A stretch of DNA of 64,000 bases. Source: Verrucomicrobiales bacterium (GTDB lineage Bacteria > Verrucomicrobiota > Verrucomicrobiia > Limisphaerales > J093). Below are positions 9,388 through 19,500 of this stretch, piece by piece. A program made the position numbers and the translations under genes. The stretch lies in the NCBI GenBank assembly GCA_015075445.1, contig JABTUJ010000022.1, positions 82,352-146,351 on the forward strand. Direction: 5' to 3'. Below the pieces are notes generated by a model. That model saw nothing but the letters and a program-made list of their open reading frames with translations. It was not told the origin of the DNA and searched no databases. How positions within the stretch are numbered: position 1 is the first letter of the stretch; each line of letters opens with the position of its first letter.

Positions 9388-10836
9388 ATGAACCTCAACC
9401 ACCTGCTGAAGTCGTTGTTGGCCCTGCCCCGGGAAACCGAGTGGGTGGAGTTCAAGCACAACAACGAAGCCCCGGAGGAGATCGGTGAATACCTGTCGGC
9501 CTAGGCGAACTCTGCCGCCCTGCATGGCCGGGACGCCGGCTACATCGTCTGGGGCGTCCAAGACGTGACCAGGCGGGTGGTTGGCACCACGGCGAATCCG
9601 CGCCAGAAGAAGATCGGCAACGAGGAATTGGAGAATTGGCTGGCGCACCTGCTGTCGCCGCGCGTGGATTTCCGGTTTTACGAGTGGGAGCATCAGGGAT
9701 TGAGGATGGTCTTGCTGCAAGTCCAGCCCGCCGTTGGCTCGCCGGTGGCGCTCAAGGGGACGGAGTGGATTCGTGTCGGCAGCATCAAGAAGAAGCTCAA
9801 GGATCATCCCGGCAAGGAAAAGGAACTTTGGCAGGCGCTGTCGCGGCTGAGTTTCGAGAAGGGGATTGCAGCCCCGGATGCAACTGGCGACGAAGTCCTG
9901 TCGTGGCTGGACTATCCGAAGTATTTCGAGCTGGCAGGACTGAACCTGCCCGCCAATCGCGCCGGCATTCTGGAACGGCTGGCCACCGAGCGGTTCATCG
10001 TGCCCAAGGGCGGCGAGCATTTCGACATCACGAACCTGGGCGGGATTCTGTTCGCGAAGAGCTTGAACCAGTTCGACGGATTGGCCCGGAAGGCTCTACG
10101 CGTCATCCAATACAAGGCCAACGACCGGCTGGCGACCATCAAGGAGCACGTCGAGACGAAGGGCTACGCGGCCAGCTTCGAGGCGGTGGTGGACTACATC
10201 AACGACCAGCTTCCGAGCAGCGAGGAGATCGGCCGGGCGCTGCGCCGCGAGGTGTGGCTCTTCCCGAAGATCGCCGTTCGCGAGTTGGTGGCCAACGCGC
10301 TGATTCACCAGGATTTCGCCATGACCGGCACCGGGCCGATGGTGGAGATTTTCACGGATCGGATCGAGATCACGAACCCGGGGTCGCCGTTGATCGACCC
10401 GCTGCGGTTCATTGATGAGCCGCCGCAATCGCGGAACGAGGCGCTGGCTGCGCTGATGCGGCGGTTGAACATCTGCGAAGAGCGCGGCACGGGCATCGAC
10501 AAGGTGATCGCCGAGATCGAGCTTTACCAACTCCCCGCGCCGGATTTCCAGGCCACCCCCAAGCACACGCGGGCCTTCCTGTTCGCACCGAGGAAGTTCG
10601 CCCAGATGAATTCCGAGGCGCGCATGCGCGCCTGCTACCAGCACGCCTGCCTGTGCTGGGTGATGAACAAGGCGATGACGAACGCAACGGTGCGGGAGCG
10701 GTTCGGCATCGAGGCAAAGAATGCGGCGGTCGCCTCGCGGATCATCGCGCAAACCGTCGAAGCTGCCTTGGTCAAGCCGGCTGATCCTGGCAGCAAATCC
10801 AAGAAGCACGCTCAGTATGTTCCGTTCTGGCTCTGA
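9388..10836 (+). pseudogene. AlbA_2/Schlafen-like ATP-binding protein with in-frame amber codon at 9502
   Basis: The frame starting at 9388 (MNLNHLLKSLLALPRETEWVEFKHN) is the AlbA_2 (Schlafen-like) DNA-binding domain. Codon 39 is TAG (9502-9504) in '...EEIGEYLSA*ANSAALHGRDAGYIVWGV', where relatives carry an ordinary residue. The frame then stays open for another 443 codons, through 'PKIAVRELVANALIHQDF' (HATPase-like N box), 'ITNPGSP' and 'ERGTGID', the usual layout of transcriptional-regulator-type ATP-binding proteins. A single base change probably inactivated the gene; restart downstream (for example near 9565) would lack half of the AlbA domain. Confidence 0.8.
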
Positions 10837-10840
10837 ACTC

Positions 10841-11110
10841 CTATTTGACGGCTATTTGACTGGCGAGCGCACGCGGCATCCTTTCGCCGAGTTTGTCAGC
10901 CGTGGAACAGCCATGAAGTCAATGTCTTGCAGCCGATTCGCGCTATTTGACGACTATTTGACTGAGCGCACGCTGGCGGCTCGTCGTTCAGGTGACGGGC
11001 ATGTAACTGGAAACCCCTCCAGAGAGCCCTGGCTTCCGTTGGTTTCAGTTCGTCCGCTTGCCAGCCAACGAGATGGCGATTCGAGTGTTATGTGCTGGTT
11101 ATGTGACTGG
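10841..11110. repeat. Three-times repeated double motif (TATTTGAC-type) in a 293-bp gene-free gap
   Basis: The gap between the ATP-binding gene and DUF499 carries a double motif CTATTTGAC-G-GCTATTTGACTGG at 10841, a near copy at 10943 (CTATTTGACG ACTATTTGAC, followed as in the first by GAGCGCACG), and a diverged copy at 11087 (GTTATGTGCT GGTTATGTGACTGG). No ORF is seen. Could be operator sites or repeat-mediated scars. Confidence 0.65.
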
Positions 11111-11129
11111 AGACCTCTTCTGAACACGT

Positions 11130-13232
11130 ATGCCCCTGAAACCCTGGTACAAAGTCGCTACCCCGCGCGAGGACCTGCGGGACGGCAAACCCTTGGACGC
11201 CGCCGAGTTCGCCGTCCACCTGGACGATGTCCGCAACAATGCGCTCCCCCGGATTACCAGAAGCCGGACCGGTTCTTCGCCCGGACGTACCTGACCCGGA
11301 ACCTCACCACCTTGGCCGGCGAGGTCATCCGGCGTCTGTCCGGCCAGCGCACGGAGACCAGCGCGGTCTTCAACCTGGCCACCCAGTTCGGCGGGGGCAA
11401 GACCCATGCACTCACGCTGCTCTTCCACCTGGCCCGCAACGGAGCGGCGGCGCACAAGTGGGCGGGAGTGCCGCAATTGCTGGCCGCGGCGGGTGTCCGG
11501 GAGGTGCCCAAGGCGGCGACGTCGGTCTTCGTAGGCACCGAGTTTGACTCGGTCAAGGGCCGGGGCGGCGAGGATGGCGAACCGTTGCGCAAGACACCCT
11601 GGGGGGAGATCGCCTGGCAATTAGGTGGCGCCAAGGCGTTCGCCTTGGTGGCGGAGCACGAGAAGACCAAGACCGCGCCGGGCGGCGAGGTAATCCGGCA
11701 GCTCTTCCCCAAGGACCGGCCCAGTCTTGTCCTGCTGGACGAGCTGATGAACTACGTCAGCCGCAACCGGAAGAGCGGCCTCGGCACGCAGCTCTATCAC
11801 TTCCTCCAGAACCTGTCCGAGGTGGCGCGCGGCCTGGACGGGGTCGTCCTGGCAGTGTCCATCCCGGCGTCGGAGATGGAGATGTCGGCGGAGGACCAGT
11901 CCGACTACGAGCGCTTCAAGAAGATGCTCGACCGCCTGGGCAAGGCCATCGTCATGTCCGCGGAAGCCGAGGCGTCGGAGATCATCCGCCGCCGGCTCTT
12001 CGAGTGGGATGAACGGGCGATCACCGGCGAGGGCAAGGTGATGCTGCCCAAGGACGCGCTGGAGACCTGCAACGAATACGGCGACTGGGTGGTGGATCAC
12101 CGCCAGCAGTTGCCGAACTGGTTCCCGCTGGACAGCGCGCGCGAGCAGTTCGCCGCCACGTATCCCTTCCACCCCACGGCCATCTCGGTGTTCGAGCGTA
12201 AGTGGCAGGAACTCCCCCGCTTCCAGCAGACGCGCGGGGTGCTGCGGATGCTGGCGCTCTGGGTGGCCCACGCCTACCAGCAGGGGTTCAAGGGCGGACA
12301 CAAGGACCCGCTCATCGGCCTGGGCACGGCGCCGCTGGAGGATTCCCTGTTCCGGTCGGCGGTGTTCGAGCAGTTGGGCGAAACGAAGCTCGAAGGCGCG
12401 GTGACCACCGACATCTGCGGCCGGAAGGCCTCCCACGCGGCCCGGTTGGACGCCGAGGCGCCGGAAACCCTGAAGGCCGCACGCCTGCATCGCAAGGTGG
12501 CCACCGCGATCCTGTTCGAATCCAATGGCGGCCAGGCCAAGGGAGAGGCCACTCAACCCGAAGTCCGTCTGGCCGTGGCCGAGCCTGGCCTCGACATCGG
12601 CAACGTGGAGACGGCCTTGGAGGCGCTGACCCGCCATGAAGGAATGGACCACGAAGTCCGTCCGTGACGCCTTCTATGCCACGCCCAAGTTCCCCCGCCT
12701 GCTGAACGTCGAGGCGGTGCGCCTGGCGATCCAGAACGGCGTGGCCAACGGCTTCTTCGCCTACGCCGGCAAGACCAGCTCCGGCGAGTACAGTCCGTTC
12801 CATTTCCAGAAGCCGGTGATGACGGGTGACATCGAGTTCTCGGAGGAGATGTTCCTCATCAAGAAGGAGACGGACGACGAATACCTGAAGGCGAAGGCGA
12901 AGCCCCCGGAACCCGTCGCGGTGCCAACACCTCCCCCACCAACGTCAGACGGACGGACGTCGGTGGTCTATCCCCCGCACAAACCCGAGCCCGCAGCGCG
13001 GCTGGCCGAGCAGCTTCCGTTGTCCGGCCTGACCTGGAGCGGCGAAGTGCCGGCCCAGAAGTGGATGAATTTCTACACCAAGGTGCTCACCAAATTCGCC
13101 GTCGGGCCGGGGCTGAAGCTGAAGGTCAGCGTCGAGGTCAAGCCGGCCGGCGGCGTATCCCAGCAACGGATCGAAGAAACGAAAGCGGCCTTGAGGGAAC
13201 TGGGGCTAAATGACGAGATGGGGACGGCGTGA
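11130..13232 (+). pseudogene. DUF499 anti-phage ATPase, frameshifted and internally deleted
   Basis: DUF499 proteins are ~1000-residue P-loop ATPases of defence islands. The true start (MPLKPWYKVATPREDLRDGKPLD) is in one frame; at about 11240, in a run of C (GCTCCCCCGG), the sequence shifts to the frame that continues 'PPDYQKPDRFFARTYLTRNLTTLAGEVIRRLSG', the Walker A 'ATQFGGGKTHALTLLFHLAR' and the likely Walker B 'SLVLLDELMNYVS'. A second break at about 12650 jumps from '...NVETALEAL' to the C-terminal piece 'TKSVRDAFYATPKFPRLLNVEAVR...GLNDEMGTA' in another frame; the region usually between them appears missing. At least two lesions, so a decayed gene. Confidence 0.8.
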
Positions 13233-13246
13233 ACGACACACCCCAG
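13002..13246. repeat. ~240-bp direct repeat, copy 1 (DUF499 3' end)
   Basis: Over 90 percent identical to 15738-15983 and in the same orientation. Both copies cover the DUF499 C-terminus ('TWSGEVPAQKWMNFYTK...GLKLKVSVEVKPAGGVS') and both run 12-18 bp past it to CGAACGACACACCCCAGA before diverging. The shared end point suggests a duplication or a paralogous locus joined here. Confidence 0.8.
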
Positions 13247-13398
13247 AGTTCTTGAGGGATGGCGTCGGTCGGCGTAGCTGTTCCCCGTTGGCGAGGGCGG
13301 CTCCGCAGGTCGAATCACCGGCATACAGCCACTACCTGCTCCGCCGCAGGGACGGCAAAACTGCTCAACCCCGCCCCGGGCATCTGCGCCGTTTCGCC

Positions 13399-13970
13399 CT
13401 ACCGGGCCGTCGCCAGATCCAGGCACACGATCCGGTCCTTGCTGCGAGCGAAGTACAGGCCGTCCGCCAGCGCCGGGAACGCGCGCACACCGAAGCCGAC
13501 GGGCTGAACCTCCGCCGTGGGCTCGAACCCGTCCGGCGTGGCCGGTGCCCGGATCAGCAGTCCCTGCTCGGTCAACACCAGCAGTTCATGTCCCGCCAGC
13601 GTCACCGATCCCGCCTTCAAGCCCGACTTCCGCCAGCGGACCTTCCCGGTTCGCAGCTCGACGCAGCGCAGTTCACAACCCTGCTCCTGACGACCATGCC
13701 AGCCGTAGAGGTAGCCCCCCTGCTCGACGCTCGTGGCATAGTGGTTCGACATCGAGTCATCCCCGGACCAGACCACCGTCGGGCTACGCTCCTGGAACCG
13801 CAGCAGGCTGGCCCCGGCCCCATAGCTCGCGGAGATGAAGATCAGAACTGCGGCCAGTCGTTGGTCTGCGCTGTGGCGCCAAGGGTGTTGGACCAACCCG
13901 GCAGCGCGACCGTGAACAACCCGATGATCGCGCCGCCGAGGCGGCGCTGGGGGAGACGACGAAGACGCAC
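13399..13970 (-). pseudogene. PQQ-type beta-propeller protein with its middle deleted
   Basis: On the minus strand a GTG at 13970 opens a signal-like start (RLGGAIIGLFTVALPGW...ATAQTNDWPQF); 'DWPQF' is the typical first motif of exported PQQ-like beta-propeller proteins. Right after it (about 13843) the frame stops, and another frame begins 'LIFISASYGAGASLLRF...VVWSGDDSMSNHYATSVEQGGYLYGWHGRQEQG', the C-terminal part of such proteins, ending at 13399. Roughly 200-250 residues between the two ends are missing. So the two termini are present but joined out of frame. Confidence 0.7.
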
Positions 13971-14174
13971 ATCCGAAGGGATAGCACTGTCGGTGGGTGG
14001 TTCCAAAACGGCGCAGTGCAAACATGCGTTCCGAACGGTCGTTCGCGCATGCTCGCGGCCCCGGTTTCGGTTTGGCTCATCTCCGAGCGGCTCGCCGCCA
14101 GAATCCCTCCCCAGCGAGTAGCCCGATTGAACTCGATTTTCCGCGGCCGAATCACCGGCGGCGCCCCCGAGTTC

Positions 14175-14305
14175 GCTCGCGTTTTTGTTGCGGCTCATGC
14201 CCTTGGGCCGATAGGATCCGCGCCGTGGACCCCGGTATGGCATCGGCAATCAACTGCCACGGGAGAGAGCGGAACTCTGGTGAGCCCGCTGGTGGGGCTG
14301 ACAGG
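14175..14305. repeat. Dispersed ~130-bp repeat, copy B
   Basis: Same orientation and landmarks as copy A at 7772-7905. It lies in a 487-bp stretch (13971-14457) that otherwise shows no gene, between the PQQ pseudogene and the HsdM remnant. Confidence 0.75.
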
Positions 14306-14457
14306 GGGAGGAATGGGCGGTTCCTTGCGCTGGAAGCGTCATCACCATGACGAGGCGCGCACCCCCACAACCGCACTTCTTTCGAGGCGCGTTCCCGCGG
14401 CTCCCTGTCGCTCCTGTAGGCCAATTCATCCAACGCACCACTTTCCAGATCAACTAA

Positions 14458-14703
14458 GTGCCCGCACTCGAACATTCCAAATCCCTCGAATCCTGGATCT
14501 GGGATGCCGCCTGCTCCATCCGCGGAGCCAAGGACGCGCCGAAATACAAGGACTACATCTCCCCCAGCCGCTACATCCACACCAGCGACGCCGAAACCTA
14601 CCGGCCCATCGCGGAGATCGTCGAGGAACTGGATGCCATCGAAGCCGAGGCGCGGGAGACGGACAAAGCGCTCCGGCAAATCCTCAAACGACTCGGGATA
14701 TGA
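14458..14703 (+). pseudogene. Miniature HsdM remnant: N-terminus joined to C-terminus
   Basis: 81 residues from GTG. Residues 1-35 ('ALEHSKSLESWIWDAACSIRGAKDAPKYKDYI') match the start of type I restriction methylase HsdM. Residues 36-81 ('SPSRYIHTSDAETYRPIAEIVEELDAIEAEARETDKALRQILKRLGI') match its extreme C-terminus. The whole SAM-binding core (about 400 residues) is missing, and the join is in frame. The stop overlaps the rhuM start (ATGA), as expected for an hsdM-rhuM operon. It cannot methylate DNA. Confidence 0.7.
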
Positions 14704-15716
14704 GCGACGAATCCACAGGCAATCTTGTCATCTACCAGACCGAAGACGGCCGGGCACGGATCGAGTGCCGGCTGGTGGATGAGACCGTCTGGCTGTCGCA
14801 GGCACTCATGGGCGAGCTGTTCGATCGCTCCAAGAAAACCGTCAGTGAGCACCTCCAGAACCTTTTCGAGGAGGGCGAACTCGACCCAAATTCAGTTGTC
14901 CGGAATTTCCGGACAACTGCCGCCGACGGCAAATCCTACGACGTGGCCTACTACAATCTCGAGGCGATTCTGGCCGTTGGCTTCCGGGTCAAATCGCCGC
15001 GAGGCACCCTATTCCGCCGCTGGGCCAACACCCAGCTCCGCGAGCTGATCGTCAAAGGCTTCGTCATGGACGACGAACGCCTCAAGAATCCCGGTGGCTG
15101 GGACTACTTCGACGAACTCCTCGCCCGCATCCGCGAAATCCGGGCCTCCGAGAAACGCTTCTACCAGAAGGTTCGCGACCTCTTCGCTCTCTCCAGCGAC
15201 TACCAGGCTCGCGAGAAGGAAACCGCCCTCTTCTTCGCCGAGGTCCAGAACAAACTCCTCTACGCCGCCACCCGCCAGACCGCCGCCGAGCTCATCGTCG
15301 CCCGCGCCGACCCGACGCAGCCGAACATGGCGCTCACCACCTGGAGCGGCTCCCGCGTCCGCAAGCACGACGTGATCGTCGCCAAGAACTACCTCAGCGC
15401 CGACGAGGTGGACACCCTCAACCGCTTGGTGGTCATCTTCCTCGAACAGGCCGAACTCCGCGCCAAACAGCACAAGGACCTCACCCTCGATTTCTGGCGT
15501 TCCAGCGTGGACCGCATGCTCGCGTCCAACGACCAACCGCTGCTCGCTGGCCCTGGCTCCGTCAGCCACGGGAACATGAAATCCATCGCGAATGAACGCT
15601 ACGACGACTTCGATGCCAAACGGCGCCAACATGAAGCCCTCGCTGCCGATGCCGAGGACCTGAAAGCCATCGAAGACCTGGAGAAGGATCTCAAACGGAA
15701 GGGAGGGAAGGCCTGA
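14700..15716 (+). CDS. rhuM: RhuM family protein (virulence-protein-like, type I R-M associated)
   Basis: 338 residues, intact. N-terminal 'IYQTEDGRARIECRLVDETVWLSQALMGELFDRSKKTVSEHLQNLFEEGEL' is the RhuM helix-turn-helix-like region, followed by 'VVRNFRTTAADGKSYDVAYYNLEAILAVGFRVKSPRGTLFRRWA'. The C-terminal half (residues ~140-330) is the Fic-like/helical domain common in RhuM proteins. RhuM genes often sit inside type I restriction operons between hsdM and hsdS; here the upstream hsdM is a remnant and no hsdS follows. Molecular function is not established. Confidence 0.85.
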   Translation: MSDESTGNLVIYQTEDGRARIECRLVDETVWLSQALMGELFDRSKKTVSEHLQNLFEEGELDPNSVVRNFRTTAADGKSYDVAYYNLEAILAVGFRVKSPRGTLFRRWANTQLRELIVKGFVMDDERLKNPGGWDYFDELLARIREIRASEKRFYQKVRDLFALSSDYQAREKETALFFAEVQNKLLYAATRQTAAELIVARADPTQPNMALTTWSGSRVRKHDVIVAKNYLSADEVDTLNRLVVIFLEQAELRAKQHKDLTLDFWRSSVDRMLASNDQPLLAGPGSVSHGNMKSIANERYDDFDAKRRQHEALAADAEDLKAIEDLEKDLKRKGGKA

Positions 15717-15737
15717 GCGACTGGCAAACATGCGCTG

Positions 15738-15983
15738 TGGCTGAGCAGCTTGCGTTGGCCGCCCTGACCTGGAGCGGCGAAGTGCCGGCCCAGAAGTGGA
15801 TGAACTTCTACACCAAGGCGCTCACCAAATTCGCCGTCGGGCCGGGGCTGAAGCTGAAGGTCAGCGTCGAGGTCAAGCCGGCCGGCGGCGTATCCCGGCA
15901 ACGGATCGAAGAAACGAAAGCGGCACGCAGGGAACTGGGGCTGAGCGATGAGGTGGGGCCGGCGCGAACGACACACCCCAGAC
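15738..15983 (+). pseudogene. Second DUF499 C-terminal fragment (direct repeat copy 2)
   Basis: Encodes 'AALTWSGEVPAQKWMNFYTKALTKFAVGPGLKLKVSVEV...RQRIEETKAARRELGL', the same C-terminal ~75 residues as at 13002-13232, with scattered substitutions. No DUF499 body precedes it; rhuM ends 22 bp upstream. It is a fragment left by recombination or by fusion of a second DUF499 locus. Confidence 0.75.
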
Positions 15984-16174
15984 TACCGCCTGTACCAAGC
16001 GGAGAGACTCACCAGCGACGAGTTTGGTCGCTTCTTCCGCCCGGTGGAGGAACGGCGGAAGCCTCGGGAAAGGGACCGTCAAGAACATGGCGGAAGGGGT
16101 GCGTTATGCGCCCTTTTTGCCGGGTGGTGAGAAAAGTCGGAAGAAGGGTTCCGCCTCGCCAATACATCCAGGCG

Positions 16175-16345
16175 ATGTTCGACTCCAAGGCGTTGGCCAG
16201 GAAACGCATGGACGCCGGGTACACCCAGCAACAGCTCGCCCGTGAGCTCGGCGTGAGCCCGCGAACCCTGCACAACTGGGAAACCGGTGCGACCAGCCCC
16301 GAACCGGCGTTTTGGCACCGACTCAACGCCTTTCTCGCCGCATAG
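16175..16345 (+). CDS. Short XRE-type helix-turn-helix protein
   Basis: 56 residues: 'MFDSKALARKRMDAGYTQQQLARELGVSPRTLHNWETGATSPEPAFWHRLNAFLAA'-type HTH_3 domain with nothing else. The same frame, after the TAG at 16343, continues to 16465 with 'PTLDTLLRLTEALGLPLERLLEHARRALER', which looks like the tail of another XRE protein. So this is either a small repressor or a piece of a broken regulator. It may have belonged to the restriction locus upstream. Confidence 0.55.
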   Translation: MFDSKALARKRMDAGYTQQQLARELGVSPRTLHNWETGATSPEPAFWHRLNAFLAA

Positions 16346-16556
16346 AGTCGGTGGGCTGGTGCCGCTGACAGCCCCACGCTCGACACCCTCCTGCGGTTGA
16401 CCGAGGCCTTGGGACTGCCATTGGAACGGCTCCTCGAGCACGCGCGCCGAGCGTTGGAGCGCTGACGCACACCCTGTCTGTCCGGTCCTCAACGTTGTCC
16501 AGGGCCGATCGGCCGTGCGGACCCTCCCGGGGGCCTTGTCCGACCTGCCACGTCCG

Positions 16557-19500
16557 CTACTCCCCCCACCACGCGCGGTAATAGCGATACGGCAAAGTGG
16601 GGGCTTCCGCGTCCACGAACCGCACCAGGCCCGGCTCTCCCGATAGCACCCCGAGACCCCTCCACTCCACCAGGTCCGCGCTCCCCTGCACGGTCCACGT
16701 CCCGCCCCCAGGACCGCTCAACGTCAACGCCACCCGCCCATCGCCAAGCACCTCCACCGCCTGGATTCGCGCGACCAAGGTCGTGGGCACCGTCTCTCGC
16801 CGATACTCCTCAAGGTTAGAAACACCGTCGCCATCGGCGTCGCCCTCCGCATCCCGCGGGTCTTCGGGATCCAACCCCCAACGCCTCTCCCAGTCGTCCG
16901 CCATCCCGTCGCCATCATTGTCCACCCCGACCCCGGATTCCAGGAACCGCTCGCTCATCACCATGGCCGAGGTCAAACCGCCGCTGTCCACCGCGCGAAC
17001 GCCGTAGCGAAGAAACTGGCCACCTCCCGTTTCCAGCGGCGTCTCGAGGTATGTGTCGGCACGGGCCGGCAACCCGGCGATCCGCTGATACGTTCCACCC
17101 GGCAACACCGCCCGCCAGACTTCATAACCCGCGACATCGCGATCGTTGAACCCATCGTCCTCGGACGCCGTCCAGGCCAGCGTAGCGACCCCATCGCTCT
17201 CGAATCGCAGCACCACCTGGGTGGGCGCCGCGGGTGCCTCCTCGGTGGTTGTGATCGGCCCCGCTACGGTCGCCGGACCTTCGTTGCCTGACGAGTCCAC
17301 CGCCGCCACCGCCACGAAGTAGTTCGTGCCCAGCACCAACCCACGCAGCACTGTGTTGGTCCCGACCACGTTCACCGGTGGAGGCGTCCCCTCGACGGCG
17401 GTGGCACCGTGGTCCCAAGGCGGTCCAGCCCGACCCGTCCCGTAGTACACCCGGTAACCCGTCACATCCGACTCCCCGCTCGCTTTCCAGGACAACCACA
17501 GGCGGCTCTGTCCTGGGCGAACGGCCAATTCGCCTGGCACGGCGGGCGGGGTGTCATCCAGCAAGGCCAGCTCGTACTCGCCCCGGGCATCGCCCACGAG
17601 GCTCACGACTTCGAGGCGTGCCCGCTGCCCACCCACTGGCGCCCGCACGCTGAACCGCAACGCGCCCTCGCTTGCGACCACCTGCACTCCGGGCTCGGCC
17701 GGCCGCGCATCCTCTGCCTCGAGGGTCGCCCCATCCACGATCACCGTGTAAAGCCATGACGCGGTTACTGGTTCGCCGGTGTTCAACAGCAGGTTCGTCA
17801 CAGCAAAAGCCATTTTCGCCTCGCCGTCCGCCGGCAGCCGGTCTCCCCCCGGCACCCAGCGCAGTTCCCCCGTCGGCAACGGTGGCGCCAAGACGAACGT
17901 CCCGAGCCTCTCGATCATCGCCGAGACCGTCTTCGCCACCACGTCCACCGCGCCTCCCACCCAGCGCCAACGCTTCCCGTCTGTTTCGAGCAGGCAAATC
18001 CCGAGGCTCGCTGGATTCAAACCCTCCACATCTTCGTCCGTGTAACTGAGCGTAAGCAGCACCGGCTCGGTCAACGGGCTCGCACTCTCAAAGCGAAACA
18101 CCCCGCTGACGCCGTACACGTAATTCGCCGCCCCTACCGGCGGCAGATAACCATCTTGCCCCGCCTCCGCTCCGTGCAGCCGCGGCCCACCGCCTGCCCC
18201 CGTTCGGAACCACGAAGACACCACCTCTGCGCCCTGATCGAGTGCACCCTCCCCGAACCGTATCACTGCCTTCCCGGTCTCAGAGCCGGTCTCGACAACA
18301 GTCTCTCCCGCTTCCTTGATCCGGTTGACCACCCTCCCCAACACCTGACCGATGGGTCCAGCAGCATTCCGCGCCCACCGTCCTTCGATCGCCAAGATGC
18401 TCTCGGTCGGGATCAGGTCCTGGCTGAACGCCGGTCCGGTCCGCAGCCCCATTCGGCGTGCCCGCCAGATGCGGCCTTCCTCCATCACCACCTCTGCCCC
18501 TCTCTCGAGCGCACCCTCGAAGCTGACACCCAGACCCAGCAACACGGCGTCGAGGTCAATCTCGCCACTCAGGTCCAATCGCTTCGCCCCATAGACGCTC
18601 CGCCTATACCGCACCACCGCTCCGTCGTTTAGCGCCGCACTTAGCAATCCCCCGGCCAAAGCCGCCGGTTGATCGCGCCGCAGCACACCTCCTTGCCCCA
18701 GGCCGCTCACCAGATTCCAGACTACTGCCTCGCCGCTCAGCCGTGAGAACGCCCCGGCATCCGGCAGGTCGAACATCACCTGCTCGCCCAGCACGAACGC
18801 GACGTCGTTGTCCAGGCCCGGCGCCAGTCGCACCCAGCCCAGCGCGTTGCCCGCCGGCAGCTTCAACTCCAGCACCGCTTCCTGCTCGAACTCCGCCCGC
18901 ACCGGCCGCCCCGTGCTCACCTCCCGCATCAGGCCCGCCCGGAACGCCCCTTCCGCCGCCAGACTCAGCAGGTCCAGACTCAGCCCGATGCCGCGCGAGT
19001 CCCCTGCCACGGGCATCGCTCCCGACATCGTGCCTTCGAAGTGCCCCATTATACCCACCGTATTCAGCACCAGGTCCCGTTCGCCGCTCCACGACTCGTC
19101 CTTCACGCGATACCGTGCTTCCGCACCCACCGACGCTCCCACGGCACCGGAAAGCTCCGCCACCGCCCCAATGTTCGCCTGGCGCCCTCCCTGCCATCCC
19201 ACGCTTGCGTCGGCCTTGGCGTATCCCCCCAAAGTCAGCTCTGCTCCCGCTGACGCCAATCGCGACTGCAGGTACCGGGCCTCGATAGTCTCCGCCACGT
19301 GCTGATACAGCGCTCGCGCTGGTCCCAAGGCCTGCGACAGCGGATCCCCCAGCGCGAGATAGAGCTTCAGCAGATTCTCCGTGCCTTCGGTGCTGTGCGG
19401 CTCCGCGAAGGCAAAGGTCTTGTGCGCGTCCAAACCCAGGAAGCCTCCTGCTTCAACCTTCGGCTTCGCCCGGCCACGACCTTTACCCCGCCCCAATCTC

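Noticed and set aside
13233..13398. Short plus-strand frame after DUF499
   Set aside because: No start logic or recognisable motif, and it only reads out of the frameshifted pseudogene.
16479..16560. Possible tRNA or attachment site next to the XRE gene
   Set aside because: No cloverleaf or GGTTCGA-type T-loop could be fitted, and no matching repeat was found at the other island edge.
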